Assembly (NCBI GenBank): GCA_030407315.1
Contig: JALQPE010002428.1
Coordinates: 1-64,000, forward strand
From: Asparagopsis taxiformis
Taxonomy: Eukaryota > Rhodophyta > Florideophyceae > Bonnemaisoniales > Bonnemaisoniaceae
Reading direction: 5' to 3'
Length of the DNA: 64,000 nucleotides
The notes beneath the pieces were generated by a model that made no database searches, was not told the origin of the DNA, and saw only the letters and a program-made list of their open reading frames with translations. This document shows, piece after piece, positions 1-12,300 of the stretch; positions within the stretch are counted from its first letter, which is position 1, and every line of letters begins with the position of its first letter. Both the position numbers and the translations under genes were made by a program.

Positions 1-3000
1 TGACGTGGTGAGGTAAACGGGTTCGATTGCATATATGCGCTAGAGGTACATACTATTAGGTGTAGATTGATGGAAAGGGCTAAACGCTTTGTGGAGGTAT
101 CAGGATCAGGTAGAGTCAGAGGTGCTGAGCGGGTGCAGCGTAAGGTTCATCAGGACTGAACGTAGGTAGGGAATGTCTTGTCCGGACAGTATAATGAGGG
201 AAGCTGAGAGACGGGAAGCGCACTCGGAGGTACCACAATTGTGGATTTCATCGTCTACACAACATTCGAACAGAGAACCGATGAACGAACGAGATTGCAT
301 TCGGATTACAATGGGAGACAATAGTATCATGAATACTACAGCGGAGAAGAGCAATTCTCCTTCTGCTGAAGAGAAAAGCATCACTATTGCTCAGTACAGC
401 TCTTCTAAAGTGCAAAGTTGATCCTCGCAAAGTGAAATTTCCGACAGTGACCTCCCGTTTGGTGCGACCGGTCGTGTAAACGAACTGGCCAGCATTTCAT
501 GGATAGAGGTTTCTCTACCACTGGAACTATGATTACAGTCTGCAAAATGGGAGATAACGAAGGAGACGAGTTTTACTGCATCGATGGCTCTCATCGCATA
601 GCTGCTCTGCAACTATGCCTGGAGAAGTACTCAGGAAAGAACAGGGATTCCTTGGAATTGGTTTGGGTACAACAGTTGATTGCGCCGAACGGGCGTCTAA
701 TTTTCGATGCGCTGGAGGTTCTGAAACTGTCTCTCGAAGCCAATATACAAACTCACGATGTGTCGCTTCTGTGAGCATTGCCGACAATGTGTGTGCGGTC
801 ATAGAGTTTCTCAGGTTTTCCAACCAGATGGATCTCCTGTTGTCCGGCTTTTCCTATTCTGAAAGAAGTGAGCTATATTCTGCCGTCCGACAGGAACCGT
901 TCGGAGAACTCGTATAGGCAGTACATCAACATTGCGAAGGGGTTCAATCGCACAGACAGCGTTGCTTTCGTGTACTGGAGCTCTATCCTAGCGTTTCAAT
1001 GCTTTGGATAGGAACAGAGAAATCGAGGATGCAAGAACCGAGGGAAGAGATACGACTTTTTCGAATTGACTCTGCCGATATGTACGGGTGCGTGCTCGAT
1101 CCTGTCAATAACGCAATATTCCGCAATGGCACGGACGGACGCGGGACGCGCGATAAGGAGTGGTTCCAGTGGTTTGTGCTCGAGATGACAGCGTCGTGGA
1201 AAAAATGAGGAGGAAGAGAGGACTTGTCAGAAATATCGGAAGCGGAAGTCCGTTCACGATGCGCACTGGCTACTGGCTCTGTTGGGCCATCTATGATATG
1301 GCAGAGGTCGTCCGCAAATGGTTGAACTCTTCAACGATGGAGGAATTTGTGCGAACGGATTTGGCAGCAGAAAACGCGAAGGAGGTCGGGGATAATGATC
1401 ATCGCATTGGAGAGCGCATTGTATTCGTCCTTGTCGACTTTCATGACGACGTGGTAGACAGAAGCAGTCTGAGAACCAAGAACGGGATGTTTACAAACAG
1501 TTTTTACGACAAACTGGAATATGCTACGGGACAAAGGCAATGCAGGAGACGAAAGCGGAGGAGGAGGAGGAGAGGAACGGAATCGCATGACCCCCGGAGA
1601 AATAGAAAAAGCACTTGTTGTGGCGCCAAAGCAGAAGACGAAGAAGCACCTACTGCCGCAGAACAGGGAAATAATTCTACAGAGAAGGAAACGGTGGAAC
1701 TTCTGGTCCTGTTCAAGCAGAAGAAGGAGTATCTGCCGAAGCCCAAGTAGAGCAGGAAGTTTCTGCTGTTGTGGAGGAAGAACAGGAAATTACTCCCAAT
1801 GTGGTGGCTGAAGAAGTGATTCCTGCTGTCGCGACGAAAGCAATAGAAGAGGCACCTCTGAGCACCCCGAAAGAAGCAGAAAGACCGTCCTGCCGCAGCA
1901 AAAGAGGGAGGACAGGAACGTCCTGCCACGCGTCTTGCAGCAGCTGAGAAGAGGGAAGCAGAACGTCTGCTGTTCTCCAAAAAAGAACAGGAACGTCTTT
2001 CAGCTTCAAGGGCAGAGCGGGAAAGTCGTGCCAGGGATAATTTCGCCGGGAAGGATTGTCAGAGAAGATCTTCCTCAGGGAAGGAAAACAAGCGGCGATA
2101 CGCAAAGTCTGGATATCAACTTGGACAATAGTGGTCGCATGGACATAGACACGCCTGGACAACAAGCTGGAGATGCGCAGAACCGCTCTGTGATATTGAA
2201 ACTTCGAATCAGGACACCAGAAACTTACAGCACTAGCCCGGCCGAAGTGGACAAGGAGAATTCGGGAAGAAGCAGGAGTTCTGGTGGAAGCGGCGATGAA
2301 AACGAGTCCAGGTTGCATAAGAAGCGAAGAAGGGAAGATACTAGCGCGAAGTTTTCTGAGCCCAATACGCCGGATGACAACATTGAGATTGGGCCTCCCC
2401 GGGAAAAGAAGAGTAGAGTCAATGCAAGAAAACGAACGACTGGAGAAGAAGCACCACTCTTCAAGAGTGGTGCTTCTTAGTGAAGTTCACTGACGAGCAA
2501 GAAAACTCCCTTCCAGACCGCACATTCGCAGAGGACATACCTGAGAAGCTGCCTTTATGCGTTCCTTCCAACTCGAGAATGAAGTATTATATCACAGAAG
2601 AAGACATTGATACAATCCGGACGGAGATAATGGAAGCAGCTGCAGGGTACTCTACTTTAGTATGTCCCCTCGGTTCTTGTGAAAGCCAACAATACTTCAG
2701 CTACCAGAGAAGAATGATCGACGAGCTTGGTTACGTGGTGTTGCAAGACATTTTCTCTTCTACTACAGTGGGAGCAGCTACGCACGAGTTATTCACACAG
2801 ATGGCCAGCACATTCCAAGGTACACAAGGGCTCAAGTGCAAGTCAGAAGAACCCGTGGAAACCACTTCGACCAAAAAGACAGCACTGGTGTATTCAAGAC
2901 GGACCGGAAAAGCATCTGCGATGAACTTGAGCAAGAAAGCGCGCGGCAGTACAGGAACAAGCTGATTCTGGAGCTAGGTAAGGCGATTTGTGCGAAGAAC

Positions 3001-3432
3001 CTGAAGCTCGGGTTTGGAAGAGAAGAAGCGGTGGTCTTTCCAGAAACGGGTCTTCGTCTGATTTTGACCGCAGAAGGTAGTCAGGAGCAACTTATGCATA
3101 CCGATGTTCCCGTCCGTGAGGGAACTGGAACTGGTCCTCTCAACTCGCCATCATATTTCATGATGGCTGCTGGTGCGGATGGGTTCATCATTCGTATCGC
3201 CAAGTTCAGCCATGTGTGCCTAAGTCATCCAGCGAAAGACAAGTACCGCGTGCCAGTGACGAACGTGCGCATCCCACCGTATTCCCTGCTTGTATGCCGA
3301 ACGGACGTGTATCACGGAGGAATGGATTCGCAGAGGGTCGTTCTTCGGTGAGGTACCAGCATCCTATCCGGTCCCATCTATCACTGCGAGCTTCTACATG
3401 TTGCTACAGCCTCCCTTCAATGTCAACTACTG
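1..3432 (+). pseudogene. Degraded ParB-like/2OG-Fe(II) dioxygenase gene, inverted copy
   Basis: This stretch is a near-identical inverted copy of the gene at 34778-38142, starting at an ATG at 173. Read across frames it gives the same order: a ParB-like domain (IDGSHR motif near 580-600), a helical region (about 780-1500), a low-complexity Glu/Ala/Arg-rich linker (about 1530-2460), and a dioxygenase domain with the HTD motif near 3097-3105 and the distal VYHGG near 3307-3321. The frame is broken at least ten times, mostly by one-base differences in short homopolymers (for example near 417, 470, 497, 830 and 2399). A small inverted duplication near 2445-2480 has no counterpart in the other copy. 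Homology ends near 3432. The left end is cut by the window edge. It is either a decaying paralogue or a poorly polished copy; the domain assignment is firm, the pseudogene status less so. Confidence 0.8.
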
Positions 3433-3701
3433 GGAGCGTTTAGATATCTGATGAAATTAGTTCTTAATAGTATTCTATGGCAGGCATCAAGGCCGCCTTC
3501 AAGTAAACGATGAAAGTCAGGCTAGTACATGACGTTTGCGTATGTAGACGGGTCAGGAGATATACAATACTCAATTTAATATGAGAAGGGGAGGAAACTA
3601 TGGTGGGCACTACTAGAATAGAACAAGGTAATATCGCAGTCGTCTTTGGTTGCAACATTGAGGTGAGGAAGGCTTACAGATGATGCAGTTTCGCTGGGGT
3701 G

Positions 3702-3879
3702 CTGACAGCAAAGTCATCGTTACGATGACTTTGCTGTAAGAAATCAAATCATTACAGTGGCCACAATTTTTACCGGGTAAAAAATTCTTGCTGATTTTTT
3801 TACCCGGTAAAATTTTCTCACCACTGTAATCAAACCTTTCCTTACAGCAAAGTCATCGTAACGATGACTTTGCTGTAAG
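3702..3879. repeat. Pair of 39-bp perfect palindromes (type 1)
   Basis: Two copies, 3702-3740 (first arm slightly altered) and 3841-3879. Each has the arm CTTACAGCAAAGTCATCGT, a single central base (T or A), and the exact reverse complement of the arm. Between them lie nested palindromes TTTACCGGGTAAA and TTTACCCGGTAAA, bounded by ATTACAGTGG and CCACTGTAAT, so the whole block is an inverted-repeat structure. Confidence 0.9.
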
Positions 3880-4474
3880 CATCCCGGGTAAACAGCTTCG
3901 GCTGTAAGCGGTTGGGAGTTTCGTCCGTCCCCATCCCTGGGAAGGGTGAGAAGGGAAGTGTGGAGCCGGGAACATCGTACAACGATGGTTTGGACGACTG
4001 TTGACGGCTCTGGGGAGCACTCTGCGTCGTGCAAGCCTGGTTTGCGCTGGCTGCACTACCTGGTATTGAACGGTTCTGTGCGCAAAGTTTACTCATGAAG
4101 GAGGTAGGGTGTTGTGTACCACACCAACCATAGTTACTAACATTTGCAGGTACTCTAGTGATGTAATATTATTCTATTTCTAACTATACAATGATATTAA
4201 GTAAGTCAGATGTGCACAGAGCAGGTCTAAGCCTAGCACGGTAGAGAAAGATGGAAGAAGGATTGAAGGGTAGGCATGCAGAGGTATGAAGGCAGCAGTA
4301 TGTGTAGACTATGGCAGTGGTAAGAAAATATTTCATGCACCAAAGGGTGGGCAGAGTGACATTAGAGAGGTGGTGTGTAGGGGGAAGGTAGGTGGAGATG
4401 ATGAAGGAGGACAACAGAAACGAGAGCGAGGGTTGAGACCAACGGCTTACAGATGGAGCAGTTTACCAGGGATG

Positions 4475-4624
4475 CTTACAGCAAAGTCATCGTTACGATG
4501 ACTTTGCTGTAAGGAAGGTATCATTACAGTGGCCATGATTTCTTTACCCGTAAAAAAATTCTGGCCGCTGTAATGAAAACGTTTTCTTACAGCAAAGTCA
4601 TCGTAACGATGGCTTTGCTGTAAG
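4475..4624. repeat. Second pair of type 1 palindromes
   Basis: Copies at 4475-4513 (central T) and 4586-4624 (central A, one mismatch GATGGC in the right arm), separated by a spacer beginning with ATTACAGTGGCC and ending GGCCGCTGTAAT. The array sits about 230 bases upstream of the ATG at 4856, so it bounds that gene on its 5' side. A single copy at 30821 bounds it on the 3' side. Confidence 0.88.
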
Positions 4625-4855
4625 GATCCTTGGTAAAATGCCTGAGCTGTAATTGTCGTCCAACGAAAAGTGATGTGGAAGGTTCGGATTGGTCAACCGC
4701 TGAATATCATTACCAGGGTGTATACTAATAGATATGTCAGATCTCTAAGTTTCGCCTATCTTACTCAGCTTACGCAGCAAAACAGCTTGTCGTTTCAGAT
4801 CTTCTTCTCTCTTCTCAATCTTTCACTGTTCGTTTGTCAATCACTCACCAAAGCA

Positions 4856-5817
4856 ATGGCTCAACAATCCCAACGCTTTCGACCGCCAGGTGCGCTCTGC
4901 CAGCCGCCGTGACAAACGATTCTCCCACTCCTTCTCCTCTCCTTCTCCCTCTCCTCTCCTTCTCTGGCCCCCTGTCCCCATGGACGTTTGCGAAGCTGCT
5001 GCAGCGCGACCCAGCTCAGCCCAGCACCTAAGCCCGTCCCCTCCCCCCCTTCCGCTTCCGATCCCGCGGTTGTCCGACATCGACGCTGGCGTTCCCGCAA
5101 CTCCGCTTCCGGCTCAATCTGCCGAAGCGGCGCCAGCCGTCGAGGGATCTGGTGCTCCTCTGCCTAGTTCGCCTGCTCCGGACATGATCATCGCGTCGGG
5201 CAGGCACTTGGCAGAGGATGCGGAGAAGGTCGATGATCACAACGCTCGTGACATCGTACCGAACAGCCTCTCCGCAGCACAGGCTGGCCTACCCTGGCAC
5301 AGTGCCCACCCGGTGGATGTGGACTACGATATAAGTCCGGAGACCTGCCGAACATTCCAGTCTTCATTTCCCCCCTGGATGTTTCTCCTCCGCAGTCGTG
5401 TCCAGGGTGGTCAGGCCGCATCGCGTTGATGAGTTGAAGAAAACGTTTCTCACTCAGGGATTTTCCGTGATTGCTTCACGCGTGTCCGTCTGCGAGGTGA
5501 TTGATTCCAATGCAAAAGTACGACTGCAATATGTCGATGAGCTCACCGAGTGACCGCATTGAAGGCCATTCTCGAGTCGGCTGGACCTGCTCCTGCGAAG
5601 GACAGTCCAGAATGGGAGGAGTTTGTCAGTTCAGACATTGTACCGTCGATTTGGAACCATTCCAGTCGACTTTCTCCTCCCACCGACTCGGCTTGGCCGG
5701 GATGTCTTCTGCTCCGAAGAAGTACTCCCGCTTTCACGCTGATGAACTTCCACACCCACAATGTCAGCGAGGTAACAGTTGCTGACAATGTGTGCTCTGT
5801 GATGGAGTCATCAATAT
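4856..5817 (+). pseudogene. ParB-like/dioxygenase gene 2, 5' part, interrupted by element A
   Basis: An ATG at 4856 follows a CT-rich leader. The first ~500 bases code for a Pro/Ser/Ala-rich low-complexity region in the frame open over 4890-5429. The ParB-like domain follows at about 5400-5570: the reading VVRPHRVDEL...TQGFSVIASRVSV matches the same region of the gene at 38142, and an expected DGAHR motif is broken near 5534 where one G of GATGGAGCTCAC is missing. After it comes VTVADNVCSVMESS (about 5772-5813), matching SIADNVCAVIEF of the paralogue. Coding sequence stops abruptly at element A and resumes at 27646. At least two frameshifts plus the 21.8-kb insertion make this copy non-functional as it stands. 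Confidence 0.75.
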
Positions 5818-5960
5818 CGTCTGTGTTCTCGGAAATGGACGCGGACGTCCACAACCTCTAGTACACCTAGTATTACTAGGCGGACGTCCATGTTCTCCAG
5901 TATTTTTGGATGTCCGCCTAGAACTGGACGTCCATGCGGTCTAGTACGTCTAGTATTACT
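5818..5960. repeat. Left terminal inverted repeat and subterminal CTAGTA motifs of element A
   Basis: The terminus CGTCTGTG is followed by GGACGCGGACGTCC, then repeated CTAGTA/TACTAG words and GGACGTCC palindromes (for example near 5880-5890 and 5930). The same words occur at the right end and in element B, as expected for transposase-binding subterminal motifs. Confidence 0.8.
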
Positions 5961-6820
5961 AGGGCGACATTCAATGTTTCTAGTACCACGGATGTCCCCC
6001 TCGGGATGGACTTCCGCCATGTCTATGTCCACCTAGGACGGGCGCCGGTTCAGAAATTCAAAAATTTCGACCCCAGAAATTTCTGCCGCCGTGCTCGACA
6101 TGGATGTCCGCATCCATCACGGCGACCACTCTATTTTTCCTTGTCGGTCGACTCCAATTTCGTCTTTAATTTTTTCATCCTCTCGCTCACACCCCCTTCC
6201 TGTTGGTGCTCACCTCCCCCGTACTGTACCTCAAACACCCCCAATACCACTCTAGCACGCATTTTCAGATACCTATCCCCGCTTCCACGGTGCACACCTC
6301 CATTCCATACCTACTTTTCTGCTCTACCGTACAGATTTCGTATAACCAGTCCTCATACTACCTCAGAATAGGGCAAAACACCCCCTATCTCCTCGACCAT
6401 GCTCTCCCCCATCACCTTTGAAACGTATTGTTCTTCAGTACCCTCTCTCCTCTACCCTCAACCCCTCTCCTTCGCCCTCTACACAAACTTCCCCTGCAGC
6501 TTACTCTTCCAAAACCTCTCACTCCCCATCCCGTACCCGACCTGCTCCACCCCTCCCTCCCTCACCTGCTCCATGCCCCCACGCCATCCGCATCTTCGAT
6601 ACCGTATACACCACCACCACCGGCCCACGCTCCCGCACTGCGGGGTGGCTCCCCCGCCGTATCCCCAGAAACCTCCCCGCTCTGAAACACATATCAACCC
6701 CCCACTTCGCACCCTTCCTCCCACTCCCCTCCCTCCCCAAATACAATAACCCCCTTCTTCTCCATCACATCCCCACTCACCACAGCCAGAACAGACGCCA
6801 CCCCCTCCCCTTCTTTCTCC

Positions 6821-7155
6821 TCACTTTCCTAAAAACCCTCCTCTCGGCGCCTTCAACCGCACCCTCCTACGGTCCCACCTAAACACCTCCTCCGCCCTCA
6901 CTACCCCAACACCCCGCAGCGTCTCCCCAATCCCCATAATATGCTTGTCGGCACTCCTCTCCGAATCACAATCCATTCTAAACCCGCACTCCGTACATTT
7001 CCACCTCCCCCTGTACCATCCCAAGATTCCATCCCCCCACAGAACACATCCTCATACCACAGAAGAATTTTCTTCCTCTCATACCTCATCCTTAAAACCT
7101 CCATCAGCTCCATGTAAATTTCGATGAAAATATTTTCTCTACTATGCAATCTCAA
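6821..7155 (-). CDS. Small zinc-finger-like ORF at left end of element A (frameshifted)
   Basis: Read in two overlapping frames (6901-7155 and 6821-7024), this gives the same protein as the intact 129-residue ORF at 48154-48543 of element B: a basic/Glu-rich N-terminus (EVLRMRYERKKILLWYEDVF), then WKCTECGF...CDSERSADKHIMG, a Cys2-Cys-His pattern that could bind zinc. A basic tail (RWDRRRVRLKAPRGG) follows. Here the first codon is TTG instead of ATG and there is one frameshift, so this copy may be inactive. Function is unknown; conservation in both elements suggests a role for the element. Confidence 0.45.
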
Positions 7156-7619
7156 ACATGTATGAGCCTATGCCTTTCCGCTTTGTCAACCCTGAATATT
7201 GGTACTCATGTATTCATAAAATAGGGCCACCCACATCCCTATCCCGTTCTGCAAGCTTTACAAACCACTAGACGCATACTCCACAACTATACAACAAACA
7301 CTACTCGCTATTTCAGACGACGCGGTACACAAGTAGCGTAGTGTCAACCTTCCGTGACGCCTTCCCTGATGCGTACAAGTGGGAAACAAGTCTAGACGTA
7401 TATCAGAACTGAGTGCGGGAATTTTCGGCACAGGAGATGCTGGGCCACCAAATTGATTTTTCGGAAATTTTAGAATTTCTGGGCTGGCCAGCAATGCAAT
7501 CGAGCTGGACATCCACCGGACGTCCATTTCAGGTTGGTCGCGAGAGGGTGGGGCGGGACCATGATGAAACAAGGACCAAGACCTTTCCCTGACGTGTTGA
7601 GCCTGAAATCGACCCTTCG

Positions 7620-9000
7620 TGAGACGCGATTTTGGCTTACAGTTGGTGCTAATAGAAGCCAGTGATAGCCCCGATCGGGGCGGCAGCCGGCTCCGGCTTA
7701 CAGTTGGTGCTTACAGACGCCAGTGATAGCCCCCGATCGGGGCCGGCGGTCGGTTCCTGGGACCGTTGTGGCCAAATTAGACACCCTGATTTGAATTAAA
7801 ATTTGGGCTATTCTCAAAAACATGCACATGTGAACATGTTTTTGAGATGGGGGTGTGCCGTACGGCACAATCGACCGCCCAAATCGTTGATTTTTGCAAG
7901 ATTTTTTGTGCCCGAAATTTTAGAATTTCTGGGCTGGCCAGCAGTGCATCTGAGCTGGACATCCACCGGACGTCCATTTCAGGTTGGTCGTGTGCTGCCT
8001 ACATCCACGCATTGCAGAAACTAAGCCAGCGGGTTCACTACTAATACAAAGTACACGGAATATGAGTAACGTGATAGGTGAGTAGTGTTTGTGTTGAGGG
8101 AGTAAGGCGGGACCATGATGAAACAGGGAAAAAGATGTCACCCAAGCATAACTTAGGCTTCAAGCCTGGAATCGAACCTTCGTAAGACGCGATTTTGGCT
8201 TACAGTTAGTGCTTACAGAAGCCAGTGATGGCCCCGCTCGGGGCGGCGGCCGGTTCCTGGGGCCGTTGTGGCCAAATTAGACACCCTGATTTGAATTAAA
8301 ATTTGGGCTATTCTCAAAAACATGCACATGTGAACATGTTTTTGAGATGGGGGTGTGCCGTACGGCACAATCGACCCGCCCAAATCGATGTTTTTTGCAA
8401 TATTTTTTTGTGCCCGAAATTGTAGAATTTCTGGGCTGGCCAGCAATGCATCTGAGCTGGACATCCACCGGACGTCCATTTCAGGTTGGTCGTGTGCTGC
8501 CTACATCCACGCATTGCAGAAACTAAGCCAGCGGGTTCACTACTAATACAAAGTACACGGAATATGAGTAACGTGATAGGTGAGTAGTGTTTGTGTTGAG
8601 GGAGTAAGGCGGGACCATGATGAAACAGGGAAAAAGATGTCACCCAAGCATAACTTAGGCTTCAAGCCTGGAATCGAACCTTCGTAAGACGCGATTTTGG
8701 CTTACAGTTAGTGCTTACAGAAGCCAGTGATGGCCCCGCTCGGGGCGGCGGCCGGTGCCTGGGGCCGTTGTGGCCAAATTAGACACCTTGATTTGAATTA
8801 AAATTTGGGCTATTCTCAAAAACATGCACATGTGAACATGTTTTTGAGATGGGGGTGTGCCGTACGGCACAATCGACCGCCCAAATCGATGTTTTTTGCA
8901 ATATTTTTTTCTGCCCTGAATTGTAGAGTTTCTGGGCTGGCCAGCAATGCATCTGAGCTGGACATCCACCGGACGTCCATTTCAGGTTGATCGTGTATCG
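7620..9000. repeat. Tandem array of ~500-bp type 2 palindrome repeats
   Basis: About three head-to-tail units. Each contains GGCCAAATTAGACACC, then a hairpin with arms CTCAAAAACATG / CATGTTTTTGAG around CACATGTGAA, then the perfect 14-bp palindrome GTGCCGTACGGCAC, then GGACATCCACCGGACGTCC. Hairpins lie near 7813-7850, 8311-8348 and 8815-8850. The array lies downstream of the 3' end of the gene at 9332-13189. Short open frames inside it are products of the repeat. Confidence 0.9.
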
Positions 9001-9331
9001 TGCACGTCCACCCATTACCGGAAGCAAGTAGGCGATGAAGCACGTACAAACCCAATTGTTCTGCTATTTCTACCATAGACCATCGAGTCTAGAGATGTGA
9101 GGGAATCGTCCTGGAAATCATGCTCCAACCCACGAGGGAATGGACAATCTAGTTTGAAAGCATGGAACGGAAGTACATTATACTAGGTTCATAGATTGGA
9201 AGTGATAAAGGAGATGATTATATTCTCGATAATTGTTTACCAAAGTAGTAGTTGTTAAGCTATCTAGCCGTCGGAAAATTGTTCTTCCTCTTCGTCCTCA
9301 CTATATTCAGGATCTCCCGGCAGAATAGGCA
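9001..9331. other. 3' flank of the ParB-dioxygenase gene
   Basis: About 330 bases between the repeat array and the stop codon of the minus-strand gene. I see no gene here; it probably holds the 3' untranslated region. Confidence 0.5.
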
Positions 9332-12300
9332 CTATCGGGACCCTCTAATTGTGTAGGCTATATCCTTGCGAGGTTCTGTCGTCTTCATCCGCATGATTCC
9401 GAGCTGCCCTGTCTTCGGCCTACGATCTTTCTTGACCGGGATGGGAACAACTGTCTTGTGGCGAACATTGACAGGTGCCGGTTGACTTTGCCTGGCAGAC
9501 CGGCGCGGAGCATTGGCGATTACTTCTTCTTCGAATCCCAACCGCCTGATGAAACCAAACGAAACATTGTCGGGAATCGGATACGACGCATTCCTGAAAT
9601 ACGTGTGATACCTCGTTGTCGTGTGTGACACAACTCTGTCGACATGCCCTGCCCCGGCATGTTGTACATGGCCGTGACCGATGAAGACTGAACGTGGCGG
9701 AACGATTACCTTCTTCAGCTTCATCGTCTTGGCGTACATATCTAATTCCAGCGCTTTGGAAAAGACGTACTTGTGGGACCCTGGACACACCCAGATAGGG
9801 AATGGGTCATCTCCGTTGGCAATAACAAAGTAACCCGGAAGTTGATCTTTGCGGTCGCGAGGAGGAACAGGGAAATCATTGTGTGGGACCTGCCGAGGAC
9901 ACCCCTTTCCCGTTATCAAAAACCGTCCCCCAGATGCCGGCATGACAAGTTTTTCTCCCGGTAAACCGCACTCCTCCAGCCCTATCAGCCGGACAAGGAT
10001 TCCCAACCACACATCCAGCAGGGCTCGCCGCGTCACAAACTTGAACCGGTCGATATGCGTCTCATCGTTCTCGGCATAGTCAACCAGGCAGTGGCGCGTA
10101 GACGTGAAGCGAGCCCTCCCCTCATTCCGGTTCTTCTCATCTGTTTCATCGTCCCCAGTATTGACAATGGGACTCCACAGCTGCCGGTTCCCAGGGTCCT
10201 TGTGCACCTCCTCCCCCTCCCACGTTCCCAAAAAGTACCGAAACAATTCCTGGTTAGGAATTTCTTCCATGAGACCCAAGTCAAATGGGAACTTGTCCGA
10301 CGCATCGAGGTAGCTTACATCCGCGAAATTGTGCATCACCGTATACCCTCGCTCGTTGATTTCCGTTCGGCAATTGTGGAAGTACGCCATACCAGTGCCG
10401 GCCTCATACGAATCCTTCCAGCTTGTAGACATTCGCGCAACCTGGGCGAAGTCCAGCCTCGAGGGTAGAAACGTCGATGTAGGCTCACACATCGCCTTGG
10501 CAGCCATCTTCCACGCTGCGAAAAACATCGGATAGATGGTGTCGATCTCGAAAACAAGATGACGAGCCCGATGTTGTTCCGGAATATGCAGCCCCTCAAA
10601 CACAGGGTCCATCGCCACTTGCTTCAAATACCTCACCTCTCTGCCCTCCTCATCGATTTCCACACTCTCCAATAACAACCTGAGCTCAATCGGGGGCAGA
10701 CAGCCAACCCTCACCGATGCGATGACGTCCGCGGGACGCTGCGCCAGATGATGCCCTTCAGCTCGGTCTTTGACTTCGAAATCGTCGGGAAGAGATGGCA
10801 TCCGGTCGTCGAACAGGAGGTCGTGTTCAGAAGGAGAGTCACGAACGATGTAACCGTCTTCATCGACTTCCACTCCTTCCGGAACAGTGAATGTAATTGT
10901 CACTTCGCGGACCCCCTTGCTTTCGACTTGGCCCTCGTCTGCACCCTGTTTGTCTTCCTCGTCCGAAGCGGTATGGACAGATTCTTGGTTGGAGGGAGTC
11001 GCACCAGCACGTTGGTTATCTTGGGGGACAATCTCAACGGCAGAATCGGGGGAACGGGCGGAGTCTTCGTCAACCTCATCACCGGAAGCAGTGGCTTGTT
11101 GTTGATCGGTGGGTTTATCAACAACGGCCTGCTCTTCTTCCCCGGCGGATTGTTGTACCACAACCGGCTCTTCTTCCTCGAGGCGTGTGCTCCCCGTCGA
11201 GCGAAGTCGCTGTGAACGGCGGCGGATGCCATGCGAAGCAGGCTCATGTTCGACATTCCGCTGCTTCTTGTGAGTGAGTCTCACATTGGCAGCAGAAGGG
11301 CGGCGTTTGCGTCGAGCCTTAGTCTTCTTCTTCAATGTCGGATTGAAAAACTCTTTCAAGTTCGTTTCCAAATCCTGTAAACGCGTGGTTCTCCGTCGCA
11401 TTCGAACCTCACTGCTCCGGTCGTCCCCTCTATACATTGCAATGGCATTGGTGAGATGCCATTGCAACTCCTTCGGCTGCTTAACCGACCCAATTGCCAT
11501 CTCTGTGCTCAGAAATGACTTGCGCATAATACTCTTTGGGCGCCCATACGCAGCGTACAGAGAATTTGCTATTGCAGTCACGCGACGGACGTATGTATAG
11601 AAGTCGTTCACGTCAAAGCGTCCATCCGGACGTCCACCATGAGCAGGGTTCAAGTACTCCGAAAGACCACGCAAGACGAAGACAAAGTTTTCTTCCAGCA
11701 ACTCGCGCACTATCTTGTGGTCCAGGTGCGTTATCCCAATCTCGTTGCGGCGCTCGGAATTGTTCAGCTCACGCAACACTTCGTCGAGAACAGGATGCTT
11801 CAGCGTTGCTATAGCCAAACGCGTCCACCGCCGGGCCGTGTTCGTTGAATTCATCATCCCCATGAACTGCGCCTCGAACAATGTTCGGATGACATCAGAC
11901 TCACGCAAGTCGCCAGCGTTTTCCACGTTATTTGCAACAGCAATCGTACGGATGAACTGCTGGATGGACGACAAGATTCGAACCAGGGAGCGCTCCGTCA
12001 GTTGCGTCCCAGTCGTATGGTTCGACTCTGCACTCTTGTGGATGATCTCATGAGGCTGAAGATCACTGTCGTCCTTGCGGCGAAGGTAGTACACATCCAG
12101 AGGCTGAGTAACCCAGCGCAAGCGGTTTGCGTCCTGTGGCAGCTTGGTTCTGTGCATACGGGTGAGGCGCGTGAAGTCATCGGCAATGCTATGCATAGCA
12201 TTGAGACGATGCAGTCCGTCGATCACGGTCACGTTCGCATTGGCATGGAATTTGCCATTCTGGAACAGACGCGTGTCGGCGGGCAGATGCGTGTTCTGCG

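Larger units (their letters stand above)
3433..4855. other. Non-coding stretch with palindrome arrays
   Basis: No convincing gene lies here. It holds two pairs of 39-bp palindromes (listed separately), embedded ATTACAGTGGCC / TTTACCGGGTAAA sequences, and about 200 bases upstream of 4856 rich in CTT/CTC typical of a 5' leader. The short open frames between 3744 and 4501 are produced by the repeats and are not supported as genes. Confidence 0.6.

Noticed and set aside
3702..4624. Bacterial-type rho-independent terminators
   Set aside because: The palindromes are far too long and symmetric, lack a following T run on one side, and the surrounding genes are eukaryotic in type.
6399..6882. Pro/Ser-rich plus-strand frames at 6399-6882 and 47812-48505
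   Set aside because: Low-complexity CCC/CTC-rich DNA keeps several frames open at once. The minus-strand zinc-finger frame is better conserved between the two elements.
7777..9076. Several 60-100-residue open frames (reading GCAVRHNRPPKS or SSSIALLASPEIL) on both strands, repeated again at 13.5-14.2, 15.1, 19.1 and 49-56 kb
   Set aside because: They are translations of the type 2 palindrome repeat in both directions. They recur wherever the repeat does and have no independent starts or domains.
9332..10100. Naming the dioxygenase a TET/JBP 5-methylcytosine oxidase
   Set aside because: HxD...H is shared by all 2OG-Fe(II) oxygenases, and PGSHK is more like phytanoyl-CoA-dioxygenase-type members. 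The substrate cannot be assigned by eye.
10748..11215. Long plus-strand open frames inside 9332-13189 (for example 10748-11215, 11536-11814, 12474-12842)
   Set aside because: They are antisense shadows of the ParB-dioxygenase gene and have no recognisable domains.
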